From the NCBI GenBank assembly GCA_018398585.1, contig JAGTTD010000022.1:3003501-3067500 (forward strand): DNA of 64,000 bases. Reading direction: 5' to 3'. Of the stretch, positions 44,096 through 55,456 are shown piece by piece. Both the position numbers and the translations under genes were made by a program. The stretch's first letter is position 1. Each line of letters starts with the position of its first letter. The notes below the pieces were generated by a model. The model did not search any database. It saw only the letters and a list, made by a program, of their open reading frames with translations, and was not told the DNA's origin. This DNA comes from Simmondsia chinensis. Its lineage: Eukaryota; Streptophyta; Magnoliopsida; Caryophyllales; Simmondsiaceae.

Positions 44096-45540
44096 TTTAG
44101 ATATAGTTTCAAAAAATCATATAAAATTTTTAATATTTTAATATCATACCTAAAATTTTTAAAATATTTTAATGTCACTCCTTTTTCTGATAAGTAACAA
44201 GTGAAAACCTGAATTACAAAGCAGGACGCACCTACAAAAAGTAGGCTTTAGAAAACAAAAGAGAACCAAAAAAGAAGCAGGCATCCGATAAAAGTACATA
44301 ATATTAAGAGCAAAACAACAAAATACAAAGTCATCAAAAAGGGTGTTTGACATGAAAAAACATTTTTTTATTAAAAATAGAAGTTATTTTTCTGCTTTTT
44401 AAAAAAGTAAAATATTTAGAAAATATTTTAATATTTTAAAATATTTCAATTTTTTTAAAAAAATTAAATATTGAAAAAATATTTTGCAAACACTGAAAAT
44501 TTAGTTTAGAAATATTGAAAATTTATTTTAAATTAAAATAAATTTCATATATTTAGAAAATATTTTAAATAATAAAACAAATATTTTAAATATTTAAAAA
44601 ATATATTAAACATTTGGAATGGCTTTTTGGACGATTTTTAAACTATAAAAGACTTTTATTAGTGTCCTTTCTGACAATTTTAGAAAAAAAATACTTGTTA
44701 AACACTAGCCAAACCTTCACAATAATACCTTAAGCGCTTCTTTACTAATTGAGCCAAATACAAACTACTTATATAAAACAACACTTTTGAAAAGTGTTCT
44801 TTCAAAAAGTATTTCTGAAAAAAATAATTTTTTTCAAAACAATGCCAAACAGGCCCAAAGACTAACTAGCAAAAACCTAGCCAAAAAGGGAGCAACCTCC
44901 TACCTACAACACCAGTCTCCAAAGGAGAAGAGGAGGGGGGGGGGGGGGGGGGGGGGAGCTACCCAGAAGGATCTCAAGACAAACCAAGAAAACCCCACCA
45001 TTCAAGACAGTAAAGACGAACGCCCAAAAGCAAAGACAACTATCAAACTCTAAAAGACTGAAATGGAACAAAAAAGAAATGTCGAAGCATGGACCAATCA
45101 AGTAACAAAAAATCATTTAACTGCAGGCAACTTAGACTCGATCTACTCATCCTCCTCATGAATCACGTCACTAAGGAGCTCTAGAGGCAAGTGTTTTGCT
45201 TTCTTGTCACACTTTTTTCTAGCTCTCCGATTCTTCATAGTTTTTAATGTCACATCTTAATGTGACGCCATTAACATTTATTAGTTTTTGTTGACATAAC
45301 ATTTTAAAATTATTTTTTGCAAACATAAAATTATTTTTTAATACACAATTTTTATATATTTTTAAATTATTTTAAATATAAATTCAAATTTTTAAAAAAT
45401 TATTTTCTCTTTTGTATCAAAAGCCACAATGAAAAAAAATTAATGGATGTCAATGGCATTAACATTAAGACGTGATTTTGAAAAATTTTGGTGTGACATT
45501 GAATAATTAGAAAATCTAGATAATTTTTTGGAATCACACC
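44090..45540. repeat. Foldback MITE, family F3 (copy 2), interrupted
   Basis: The left arm (tatagtttcaaaaaatcata, ttttaatatcatacctaaaa) pairs with the right arm (gaaaaattttggtgtgacat, aaatctagataattttttgg). A LINE fragment of about 1.06 kb is inserted in its left arm. Confidence 0.5.
44179..45241 (-). mobile_element. 5'-truncated LINE 3' end with a nested MITE
   Basis: The 12-bp TSD TTTTAATGTCAC flanks it (44167-44178 and 45242-45253). Minus-strand sequence ends ttttcacttgttacttatca, a common plant LINE 3' end, followed by a short A-rich tail. The start codes KNRRARKKCDKKAKHLPLE, possibly the last residues of a LINE ORF2. Inside it, 44341-44856 is a hAT-like MITE with ends GGGTGTTTG and CAAACAGGCCC. 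A G-run of about 22 lies at 44936-44957. Confidence 0.65.
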
Positions 45541-46160
45541 CGTTGATGATTTCGATCTGAAAACTTGAACGAAGATATAATTTGGGTTATCTTTTCAAGA
45601 CAAAGGGGAACTTGACCTTTGGCTTGAAGGTTTATATGGTTTAATTCTTCGAGGTAGAGGCTAGAAGGCATAAAGTTCGATCCTTGACTCGAAGGTAGAT
45701 TTAGTTTGAAGGCTCGCTTACAGAAACTGCTAGAAAAATTCTAGTTGCCTGCCTTTGTATTTCTCCCCGGGGGGGGGGGGGAGGGGGGGTTGGTTAGTTA
45801 TTTGTTTTTAAGCCCTCGAAAAATGAGGCTTAGATTTGACTTATAAGCTATTCGGTTTTCATATTCGACTTTAGAGTCATTTGGGTTTGGCTTGACTCAA
45901 ATTATTTGGACTTCAAATTCGATCTATAAGTCATTTGAGTTTTAGGCTTGAGAATCATTCGTACTTGGACTTGAACTTCATTTGAAAGTCATTCTTGAGC
46001 TCAGATATGGAAGTCGCCTTACAATTGGGCCTAGCCCTTTAAGTTTTCTCTGAAACCCTGTACTTGACTTAGTAATTATTAATCAGGGCTTTACTTGAAG
46101 TCTTTTAGACTTGCATTTGATAATCTTTCGGGACTTTCGTTTTGTTGTGGTTTAGACCCC
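45541..46160. repeat. Decayed minisatellite-like DNA
   Basis: The motif rAGTCATTTGrGTTT recurs imperfectly (about 45870, 45930 and 45970), with related gacttgaact and ttcgactttag pieces. No ORF. A G-run of about 20 bp lies at 45769-45788. Confidence 0.35.
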
Positions 46161-47934
46161 TAAATCCAAACCAATTGACCACTCAAGTCAATATTAGTGA
46201 CAGATATAAATAACAGAGCACATCAATATCACCAAATATCAACAAGAAATAAATATGCGGAAATTAAATTAACGCCAGATATAACGTGGAAAACTTTTTA
46301 GGGCAGAGGAAAAAACTACGGGGCAAACCAACAACAAAATCCACTATAGAAAAATAGTAATTACAACGTTTATAATTTCAAAATGTTTGCTCCAACTTAG
46401 CTATATATCGACTTTCATTATTGAATTACTTCCACTTTTAGAACGCTTCTAATTTATAAAGTATGAAAATTTTAACGCCTATAATAATATAAAAAAAAAG
46501 ATCCAATTACAAAAATTGACTTAAAAAGACTAAGTAATTATTTTTATGAATTAAATAATTTGTAATGAGTATATAATATAGAACTAAATATTAAATATAT
46601 GCGTTGATTATAGATTTTTTGAGCATCTAAAACATTGTGCTTGGAAATAATATCGAGGCGCGGATTCCCATAAACCAAACAACCAAATCAAGTTTTTAAT
46701 GCAACTCCCACCATATCATATATTTTATACATAATATATGGTTTAAATATATATTATATATATAAGATGACGTTTTTATAGGAGGGTGGCAGTATGAAAA
46801 GGGCGAATCCTGACCCTCTATTGTAATGGACTGCCAAAATTTGTGGGACATTAAAAAAAATAATAATTTACGGCCAAAATTTATTCTGTATTTTAAAAAA
46901 GTAATTTTCTTTCCTTACCCTTCTTTCTTTCTGCCATGTAAAAGGGTATGGACTGTAAATTGTTAATTTTTTTTAAGGTTTAACAAATTTTGACCGTGCA
47001 TTATAATAAAAGGCAAGGCTTCGCCCCTGTTACGCTCTCACTCTCTCATAAGAACGTCACTATATATATATATAAAGTTTAATATTCATTAGTGAATTAC
47101 ATAATTAAATGCATTTTTATTGGCTGATTAAGTGCATATGAACGTGGTATTTACATATTATGAGATATTAATAGAGAGTTGTTACCATTAAGATAAAAAT
47201 TATTATTGTCAGAGTAATAATATAACTTACAAATAATAAAAGTTATAAAATTACTTATAAAATGTAACTAGTAGATTCATAGGCAGTAGACATTTGAGTG
47301 AAACTGAAGTCAACAAATTTTCAAATCAAGCGAAATACCGCCAAACCTACACCTTGTCAAACAACAAATGTTATAAATTCTATACTACATTACATAGATT
47401 TATTATTATCAGTACAAAAATTATTATTGTTACAATAATTATATAATTTATAAATAATAAGAGTCATAAAATTATCTTAAAAGCTGTAATCTTATTCTTG
47501 CAATAATAATTTTACTCTGATAAAAATATTATTTATATTATATTATAACATACTTTAATATGTACAATATATCTGCAAATTATTGTCCAATATATATATA
47601 TATATATAATATTATTGTCAAATTTCTCTCTTTAAAGCCTTTCAAACCTGAGCCTGTGTTTTTCGAAATATAAAAATAATACAATATTAAATTATATTGG
47701 CATTAAGACATTGCATTTGTATAATGATTGAATCACTTCATTTATCTATACAATAATGTAAAAATTAACATAAATTATTATAAAACAAAATAGTTAAAAA
47801 TCAATTGAATCGAAAGATACAGCTTTAAAAGGACTCTCAACTTTAAAAAATAAATAAGTAAATAGCAAAAGCAAATAACAAATAAAGAAGCAGCACAACA
47901 TTTATAAGTCCAAGTCAAAAAAAATTACCAAGAC
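46161..47934. other. AT-rich intergenic DNA
   Basis: No gene seen. About 46200-46420 (ataacgtggaaaactttttagggc... acaaaatccactatag) resembles widely repeated copia-flanking sequence. About 47170-47560 holds inverted attattattgtcagagtaat / attactctgataaaaat modules shared with 10.1 and 52.3 kb, a probable MITE family. TA repeats at 47060-47080 and 47590-47610. Confidence 0.4.
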
Positions 47935-48210
47935 CTCGTTTAGTTACCAAATAAATTGCGTTATTGTGAGAAATTATATTTTATGAGAATTCAATTCCTA
48001 TATTAATTTTTCAGAACGTAGGTAAATTATAAGAGGCTAGATAAGTTAATTCCTATGCCAGCATGAGAAAGAGAACTTCTTGGGAAGGTAGTTAAAAATG
48101 AAAGAATTAGAACTTACTTAGGGGGGCTGGATAAATTAATTCTAGCGTTTTGAATAAATTGAAAATTGCTTCCTACTTCTCTTCTATCAAACAAGAGCCA
48201 AAATTCTTAC
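47935..48210. repeat. hAT-like MITE upstream of the protease gene
   Basis: Ends GACCTCGTTTAG and CAAACAAGAGCC are inverted matches, and the interior has aattcctat / ggaagtag-type pairs as in 17087-17420. It lies about 200 bp upstream of the protease TATA box and could affect its promoter. Confidence 0.5.
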
Positions 48211-48374
48211 TTTTAATTAATTTCTACTTTATATGTTTAATTCGTACATACTAAATACAATCCAATTATACAAGCAGTAATACAACAACAACTATAATAC
48301 ATATACAATAATTTTGCACTGACACTAATACTAATCGAGATAAAAAATAAACGCACCGATAACACTGCAGATCC

Positions 48375-48382
48375 TATTTATA
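48375..48382 (+). promoter_or_regulatory. TATA-like box of the aspartic protease gene
   Basis: TATTTATA lies 50-57 bases before the chosen ATG, so transcription would start near 48405-48412 and leave a very short 5' UTR. This is an inference from position only. Confidence 0.45.
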
Positions 48383-48431
48383 CCTACACTCGCATGTGAC
48401 CTCTGTACACCTTTTCTCTCTCCTCTCCGCC

Positions 48432-51400
48432 ATGGAAGTAACTCTCTTCTCCTTCCTCTTCCTCCTCTCTTTTTCTCTCTCCTCCTCTCTACACTACCAA
48501 ACCCTAACCCTAACTTCTCTACCCGAACCCATTTCCCTCGACCCGACCCATCAACAGCAACTCTCAACCTCATTCGGGTCAGGTCAGCCCGACCCATTCA
48601 CCCTCCACCTGTACCACATCGACGCGCTTTCTCCCAACAACTTCACCGCCCAGGCCCTCTTCTCTCTCCGCCTCAAGCGCGATGCCACCCGGGTCAAATC
48701 CATCCACGCGCTTGAGGCCGCGCGTGTTGGGAGTGGCTTTAGCAGCTCTGTGGTTTCCGGGCTTTCTCAGGGGAGTGGCGAGTACTTCACGCGCCTAGGT
48801 GTGGGCACCCCACCAAGGTACTGATGCGTAATTGTACCTCAAAATTATTGGGTTATTTGCTAAAAACGATTCCAAAAAATCTCTAACATGTTTTAATTTT
48901 TCAATTTGACACCTAAATTTTTAAAATTTTTTAATATCACACTTTAGTTTAACGCAGTTAATATATGTTAGTTTTGGATGACATAAAGAATATACCTAGT
49001 GCCTCAAGGGCTCCCGCCTAAGCAGGTTCTTGGGGGGGGGGGGGGGCAAATGTACGCAGCCTTCCTCCTTCAGGGTGTTAACTTGAAGAGAGACGGTTTC
49101 CCAGTACTTTTAACCTAAGGGTGAGGATTTCCCATAAGGTCACCTATCCTGGTACTATTCTCGTCCAAGTACGTTTCACTCTGCTTAACTTCGGTGTTTT
49201 TGATGACATATGACATTTAAATAAATATTTTTTTTTAAAATGTGTAGTTTGTTTTTTTAAATATTTACAGATTTTCAATATATTTAAAATATTTTAAATT
49301 TTAAATATAGATTCGAATTTCTAAAAATTATTTCCCCTTTTTCAAAATCCAAGTCAAAAATATTAAGAAGAATTAACGGCGTCACGTGAAGATGTGACAC
49401 TAAAAAATTTAGTAAATTTTTTTTTAAATGCATTTGAAATTTAGGTAATTTTAGAGCCGTTGTACAAAATGATTCAAAATTAAAAAATATTACTTAAAAT
49501 AGCCCATTTAAAAATATATATTTTCAAATAGCCTCTATATTAGCAAATTTAAAAAAAAAATTGTTTAAAAATTTTAAACCCTAAACCCCAAAATAAAACC
49601 AAAAAAAAAAAAATTAAAATTTTAAAATTTGACGACGTGGAGATCATTTGAGGAAATCTTTTTTGAAATGTGCTATTTTGTGTAATATTTTTTATTTTAG
49701 GCTATTTTAGGAAAATGCTCTAATTTAAGTAAAAAGAACCCTTATTTTTATGTATAGAATGAAAATAGAAGTTGAAGAAAAAAAAATGAAAAATGAAAAA
49801 TAATATATAAAAGAAATTAGAAAAAAGGAGAGGAAAGATATATTTTTTCTTTCTTTTTTTTTTAATTAATAACCCACTTGGGAAAAAATTGAAGAAGTTG
49901 GGTAGTTTACTTTAATGAGATAAATAAAGGGGTTGTCAAGATTGAAGTGTGATAGTGTGGAAAAGGAAAAAATGTAGAGGGTGAGTGAATTTTGTAAAGG
50001 GGTAATGAGAGTCATTCGGGTCGGGGAGAGATCGAGAAAATGATTGTGAGTGTTCATTTGTGAGGTTGTTGTGTTTGATATCGAGTGAGTTTCATTCAAG
50101 CACGAAGAGCGTTATGCTTAGGTGGTTTGGTTGAGAGAACTTTTATGGCTTTCTCTATTGCAGGCTTGGCGAGATGACCATCTTGAAGGATTGGCAACAC
50201 GGGCCATAGAGCTTGAAGAAGTTTTACATTAATTAGGATACTTTAGCTTAGTTTAGAGTAGAAGATAATTATTAGTTATTTTTATAGTTGTCTTTTTAGT
50301 TTGGATAAATTAGCTCCTCTAGAGAGAGAGATTGATTCGCGAGGATTGGATCGAATTTCACAGGTGTCCATGAGGCGACGGAGACTTTCCTCTCAGGTTG
50401 GGGGTCCTCGAAAACAGCCTCTCTTCAGATTCACACCCTGAAGGGGGAAGACTGCGTACATCTACCCTCCTCAGACCCCGCTTTTGCGAGAGCCCTTGAG
50501 GCACTGGGATTGTTGTTGTTTGTTGTTATAAATTAGTTCCTCTATTCAAGGAAGAGTAACCCTTGGGTTTTATTTAGGGACAGTGCTATAAGACACGAGA
50601 GAGGCGGGGGACACAAGGACACGAGAGAGAGAGAGAGAGAGCTCTCTCGTGTCCTCGTGTCCTCCTCCCCTCTCGTGTCATCTATCATTTTCCATCCATT
50701 CAATTCTTAGATGTTTTCATACTTTTATGTGTTTCTTTCTAATTCTAAGTTATGAGAATTTAGTTAAAATTTTTTCTTTGTTTCTACTTGTTTTAGCAAT
50801 AGAAATTTAAAAAAAAGCCGTTGAATCTTCTGTTTTTCCATATTTTCCTTATCTGCCCTACATCACTGTGCAATAGTCACATCAATGATAATTGATTTTA
50901 ACACAGGATTGTAATATGATTGGAGATAGTAATTCTTAAATTTGATAGTTGATGAGATGTCCATTTAGATCCCGTGATTTTTCTTAATGTGTTATTTTTT
51001 GCTATGATTGTGGATTTTCGCATACACTGAATGTGTGATTTTGTCAACAGGTACATGTACATGGTGTTAGACACAGGAAGCGACGTCGTTTGGATCCAAT
51101 GCAAACGCTGTACAAAATGCTACTCTCAAGCTGACCCCATTTTCAACCCTTCTACGTCCCACTCTTACGCCACCATCCCTTGTGGGTCCCCTCTGTGCCG
51201 CCAGCTAGACCAGCCACCGTGGTGCCCCTCACGCGCCAGTAAGTGCGCATACCAGGTCGCCTACGGAGATGGGTCCTTCACCAGGGGTGAATACGCCACC
51301 GAAACGCTGACGTTTCGTGGCACTCGAGTCCCAAACGTCGGGCTTGGGTGCGGTCATGATAACGAGGGGCTCTTCATTGGCGCAGCTGGTTTACTGGGTC

Positions 51401-52053
51401 TTGGCCGGGGAAAGCTCTCTTTTATTACCCAGACCGGGCGCCGGTTTGGTTCTAAGTTTTCGTATTGTTTAGTGGACCGGTCCGCTTCGTCGAAACCATC
51501 GTCGTTGGTTTTTGGTGAACCAGCTGTGAGCCGGTCAGCGGTTTTCACCCCATTACTAACCAACCCAAAACTCGACACGTTCTACTACGTCCAACTCGTG
51601 GGGATCAGCGTCGGGGGCAACCGGGTACCAGGAATAACCGGTGAATTATTCAAAATAGACCAGACTGGTAGTGGTGGGGTGATAGTTGATTCGGGCACGT
51701 CCGTTACGCGGTTGAACCAACCCGCTTATGTAGCATTGAGGAATGCATTCCGGGTCCGAGCTAAATCCTTGAAGCCCGCACCAGGGTTCTCGTTGTTCGA
51801 CACATGTTACGATCTAAGCGGTAAGATGGTGGTGCGGGTTCCCACGGTGGTGATGCACTTCGCTGGCGCTGACGTGGCATTACCCGCGAATAATTACTTA
51901 ATTCCGGTGGATACTTCGGGCCGGTTTTGTTTTGCGTTTGCGGGTACAATGAGCGGGTTATCCATAATAGGGAATATACAGCAGCAAGGGCTCCGAGTTG
52001 TGTTCGATCTGGCAGGTCGTCGAGTCGGGTTTGCCCCAAAAGCATGTGCTTGA
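48432..52053 (+). CDS. APF2: Aspartyl protease family protein 2-like (pepsin-type, secreted)
   Basis: Two exons, 48432-48817 and 51051-52053, join to 462 codons; the intron is GT...AG (donor gtactg, acceptor tcaacag). I chose the ATG at 48432 (context gccATGG); an upstream in-frame ATG at 48396 would add 12 residues before the signal peptide. Residues 1-20 (MEVTLFSFLFLLSFSLSSSL) are a signal peptide, followed by a propeptide. The mature part starts near GEYFTRLGVGTP. First catalytic site DTGSDVVW (D136), flap YGDGSF, second site DSGTSVTRL (D342). About ten Cys fit the plant A1 disulfide pattern, and the end is FAPKACA. Length and motifs match Arabidopsis At1g01300/At3g61820 as I recall them. 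It has no plant-specific insert. Likely secreted or cell-wall; substrate unknown. It is the only intact gene in the window. Confidence 0.93.
48852..49475. repeat. Foldback MITE, family F3 (copy 3), in the intron
   Basis: The left arm (cgattccaaaaaatctctaa, aatatcacactttagtttaa) pairs with the right arm (gaagatgtgacactaaaaaa, ggtaattttagagccgttg). The 5S-SINE is inserted near its centre. Confidence 0.5.
48986..49201 (-). mobile_element. 5S rRNA-derived SINE (copy C), in the intron
   Basis: The 9-bp TSD GATGACATA flanks it (48977-48985 and 49202-49210). Minus strand: a shortened 5S head beginning near CCGAAGTTAAG, with a small internal insertion, then GGATAGGTGACC, then the shared tail. A G-run of 16 at about 49031-49046 replaces part of the tail. 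It is antisense to the host gene. More diverged than copies A and B. Confidence 0.82.
50321..50527 (+). mobile_element. SINE with tRNA-like head and shared tail, in the intron
   Basis: The 16-bp TSD ATAAATTAGYTCCTCT (one mismatch) lies at 50305-50320 and 50528-50543. The first 70 bases include GGATCGAATTTC, a candidate Pol III B box. The remainder is the shared tail (gggtcctcgaaaacagcctc to gcgagagccctt), ending in gttgttgtttgttgtt. The head differs from both the 5S-SINEs and the LINE 3' UTR. Same orientation as the host gene. Confidence 0.75.
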
Positions 52054-53464
52054 ATTCAGGGCAGAACACCGGGAACCAACGACACCACCCGGGTCCAATC
52101 CCGACTCGGGCTAAGTAAAAGAATGTGCTTGAATTTGGCGTTTGTGTGTTGGGGTTCGTGCGTTTTGCTTTACAGAAAGAAAGTCAAAAGGTTGAATTAT
52201 TGTTATGATAGTGGTGAAGTGTAAGTGGGCTCTTTCTGCAAAGTGAAAAGGGGGGGACATGAATACAAGCAAGAAAGTTAGGGTTTTGTTATTATCGAGA
52301 CAATAACTATTAATATTAAAATAATAATGCGACTTATAATAAATAATAGTCTGAATGTTTTATAAATTTGCTGGTATATCAGCAATTTTACTATGACAAA
52401 AACATAACCTTAGTAATAGTGTTATTGTCGGTGTAATTTTGTGACTATTATTCGTTTAAAGATGCATTGTATAACAATTTAGAATATTAGGCGGATATGT
52501 TGTAATTTTGTTTTTTGACCAGAGATATGTTGTAATTTGTGACCGGAAAAGTATGAAATTAGAGTTTAAAATATGGGAGTATAGAGTTTTAATTTTGTTA
52601 TTTTGGTTTACTAATTGAGATTGAAATTATATTTTTATTGTTTAATTTTATGAAGTTAGATTTTAGCTGAGAAATATACTTTTTAGTCCTTAACTGTGGG
52701 GGTAAGAATTTAATTTTATATTAATTTTATTGACTTGAAATTGACTAGCTCAAAATTGAAAGATTTAAAAATAATCTAAAATTTGACCTAAACTTTAAAA
52801 TTATTCAATTCAAATGACCGGAACTTAAAATGACTTAGATCAATTTGAATCAAAGTCTAAAGTGACTTAACCCTATTGACCTAAAACTTGAGATGACTGA
52901 AATTCAAAAATTAAAATTACCTCATTTTAATGTGATATAAATAAGTTGAATCAAAATGAAAATTATCCGACCAAATTGATCCAAGTCTTAATATGACCCA
53001 ATCCAAAATGACCAGACTCGTCTCAAACTTAGCTTAAGATGATTCTAAATTTGAAATGATACAACCCTTTGGTACAAAACTAAGATGACTCGAGTTTAAA
53101 ATAACCTAAATCAATTCAAACTTTATTGATTCTAGCTTGAATCAAGAAAAGACTTAAGTGGATTAACTAAGAATTCAAAATAACTTGGGACACCAACTAA
53201 TCTAACATAATATTCGACCCAATTTGACTTGAAACTTGAATAACTTGAAATCATAGTGAATCACTCAGACCATAATAACTCAAACTTAATGTGAACCGCA
53301 CTGAACAAAATTTGATTGTAACTATTTTAAAACCCGAAATAATCTAGCGCGGTTGACCGAAAACGCATGATGACTCGATTATAATTCCAACCTCAAAATT
53401 GTTTTGATTAACCAAATAATGGAATTTCAATTTCACAATCCAATTTTAATTTCATATGCCTAAC
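52054..53464. other. 3' flank of the protease gene and degenerate repeat DNA
   Basis: The 3' UTR should lie in the first few hundred bases; I see no certain poly-A signal. About 52290-52460 carries the attatt/gtcgg module repeat also at 10.1 and 47.3 kb. About 52770-53420 is a degenerate array of short units around aaaatgacc/cttgagatgact with irregular spacing. No gene seen. Confidence 0.4.
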
Positions 53465-53932
53465 TAGGGGTGTATTTGAGCCAAGCAGAGCCGAGCTCGA
53501 GCCTGCCAGGCTCGAGGCTCGGTTCGTTTGCATTAAGTTCGGCTCGGCTCGAAGCTCGCCGAGCTCAGCTAGTCAAAAGATCGGGCTTGGCTCGGCTCGA
53601 TCTAAGCTCGGCAAGCTTGAATTAAACTTGCAATATTTCGGCTCATTTAACCTCAATTTAGGCTTGTTTGGGCTCGTTTAAGCTCGGGCTCGACTCATTT
53701 GGGCTCAAATTTAGTTGTTGTTGGTCATATTTAATCAAAAATATTATATTAAGAAAGGCTCGTTTAGGCTCGCGAGCTTACGAACTTGAGCTTCACCAAG
53801 CTCGATAAGCTGAACAAGCAGGCTCGGCTCGGCTCGAGCTCGAAGCGAGCCAAGCCATTCGAGCTTTTTGACAAACCGGCTCACGAGGGCTCGCGAGCCG
53901 GCTCGGCTCATTTACACTCCTATGCCTAACAA
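53465..53932. mobile_element. hAT-type MITE rich in GGCTCG repeats
   Basis: Ends TAGGGGTGTATTTGAGCC and (reverse strand) TAGGAGTGTAAATGAGCC are near-identical TIRs, with the exact 8-bp TSD TGCCTAAC (53457-53464 and 53933-53940), the hAT signature. The interior is dominated by ggctcggctcg and its complement, which allow extensive hairpins. No ORF. A widespread type of plant repeat. Confidence 0.85.
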
Positions 53933-53940
53933 AGCCTAAG

Positions 53941-55136
53941 AAACATGGGCAAGTGTACCAAAGTAAAATCCGTTTTGCAAACTATTTTGAATGGGCACGA
54001 GTCCCTATGAGAGGGTAAGAGTGAGGGAACATTTTGGATCACTTATAACTGCTGAAATCATCTTCATTCCACCTGATATCACCCCCTTCCCCTATTTTAA
54101 TTAAATGTGTGGCTCATAATTCACCACGTCATCTCTCATCCGCTCATAAGAAGTTTGAAGCTGGATTAATAATTGACATGTTAGTAATCTTCTTGAACAC
54201 TATTTGTTGGGCATTTTTTAGATGTAGGAATTTGAAAACAATAATAACACCCTCCGAGCATGTAAAAGTCACTAACTATGAATAATTCGTCCGATGACTA
54301 AGTCATTTCTTGTGTCAAATTTAAGTTTATAAACACGATGTTATATTCTAACAGTGTGCACTATTGGTCATCTTATCAGGGATGAAAAGGTTGAACTATT
54401 TGGATTTGTTTGTTATGAATTAGTAATATACAGTAATAAATCTTGTGATTCTTCTTTTTACGGTGGAAAAAGATCCACAGTATATGTAAAGTTATTACAC
54501 GTAAAAATTATGCAAATCTTACTATCATGTAAATCTTAACGATTAAGTTAGTATTTTTAGGAAGAGTGTCAAGAGAATTTTATAGGTAACAACTTATACA
54601 GTATATTTATATGAAGGTAAAACCCCCATATTTGGCTATTGGCGATATGGTGATGGAATTTTCAAACTTGATACAACAAATCAATCTTGTGGATATTTTT
54701 TCAGTTACAACTTTTTAGATACAAAATTGTACATGAGTTGGCTTTTATATTCTAATTGAGGATAAGCTGAAATTACTAATCCATAGGCCCTACATTTAAA
54801 AACCGTACTGAAAATAGTGTTTGATTCTTCATGAACCAAAAAGTGAAAAATTCTAAAACTAGGCTTCTTGTAAAACTGTCATCTGAGCTGGATATTACGA
54901 TGCTTGGTAGTGAGGTGGTGGGGTTTCCAGATGGTGCTCTCAGGTTCTGTGACAAGCCTCTTTGAGCAATGATCGTCATTCTTTCATAAAAGGAAAGTTT
55001 CAGAATCAATTATGGCTCTTGCTATTCTCCATAATGATCTTGGTGACTTGACTTGGAACAAGAGGACAAAACAACTTTCGAGAATGAATTATGGAAGGAA
55101 TATGTGTAAAATAAAATACTTAAAAAAAATAAGGAA
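53941..55136. other. Intergenic DNA with a possible coding relic
   Basis: No gene supported. At about 54850-54963 the plus strand reads a short plausible peptide (SSELDITMLGSEVVGFPDG, then ALRFCDKPL, then a stop). It could be a relic of a cellular gene or retroelement; I do not recognise it. The rest is AT-rich. Confidence 0.3.
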
Positions 55137-55449
55137 TGCAATGGAAGAAATAATTTTTTATTGGATGATCAATCTAGTACATCAACTAAGCTATTTATAC
55201 TAGTAAGAAAATACATGAAAAGCCTCAACTCTATAGCTTCCTACTTATAATTTACAAAGAAATAAAAACTCTAGTAAATGGGCCTTAATGGCCGGTTTGT
55301 ATTGCAAGTGAAGGGAAGAGGAAATGAAACACTATCTACTTACAAAGAATGTTCTAGATTTACTTAATTACAAAGAATATTCTAGAGCACAAATACGTAC
55401 ATGTACGAAAATACAAAGTATTCACAAATACGTAAAACAAAACTCAACA
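55137..55449 (-). repeat. Probable 3' LTR of Copia-4
   Basis: On the minus strand it starts TGTTGAGTTTTG right after the purine tract and ends CCATTGCA, with AGTATAAATAGC (TATA-like) at about 55187-55202. There is no second copy, so the outer end is a guess. Confidence 0.55.
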
Positions 55450-55456
55450 CTACCCC

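Larger units (their letters stand above)
48818..51050 (+). other. Intron of the aspartic protease gene, loaded with repeats
   Basis: A 2,233-bp intron that splits the codon for residue 129, seven residues before the catalytic Asp. It contains an F3 MITE, a 5S-SINE nested in it, and a second SINE at 50321-50527. The rest (about 49480-50300 and 50550-51040) is AT-rich with no gene. Confidence 0.85.

Noticed and set aside
48331..48597. Minus-strand Arg/Gly-rich frame opposite the protease exon 1
   Set aside because: Shadow of the Ser/Leu/Thr-rich signal peptide and propeptide coding sequence.
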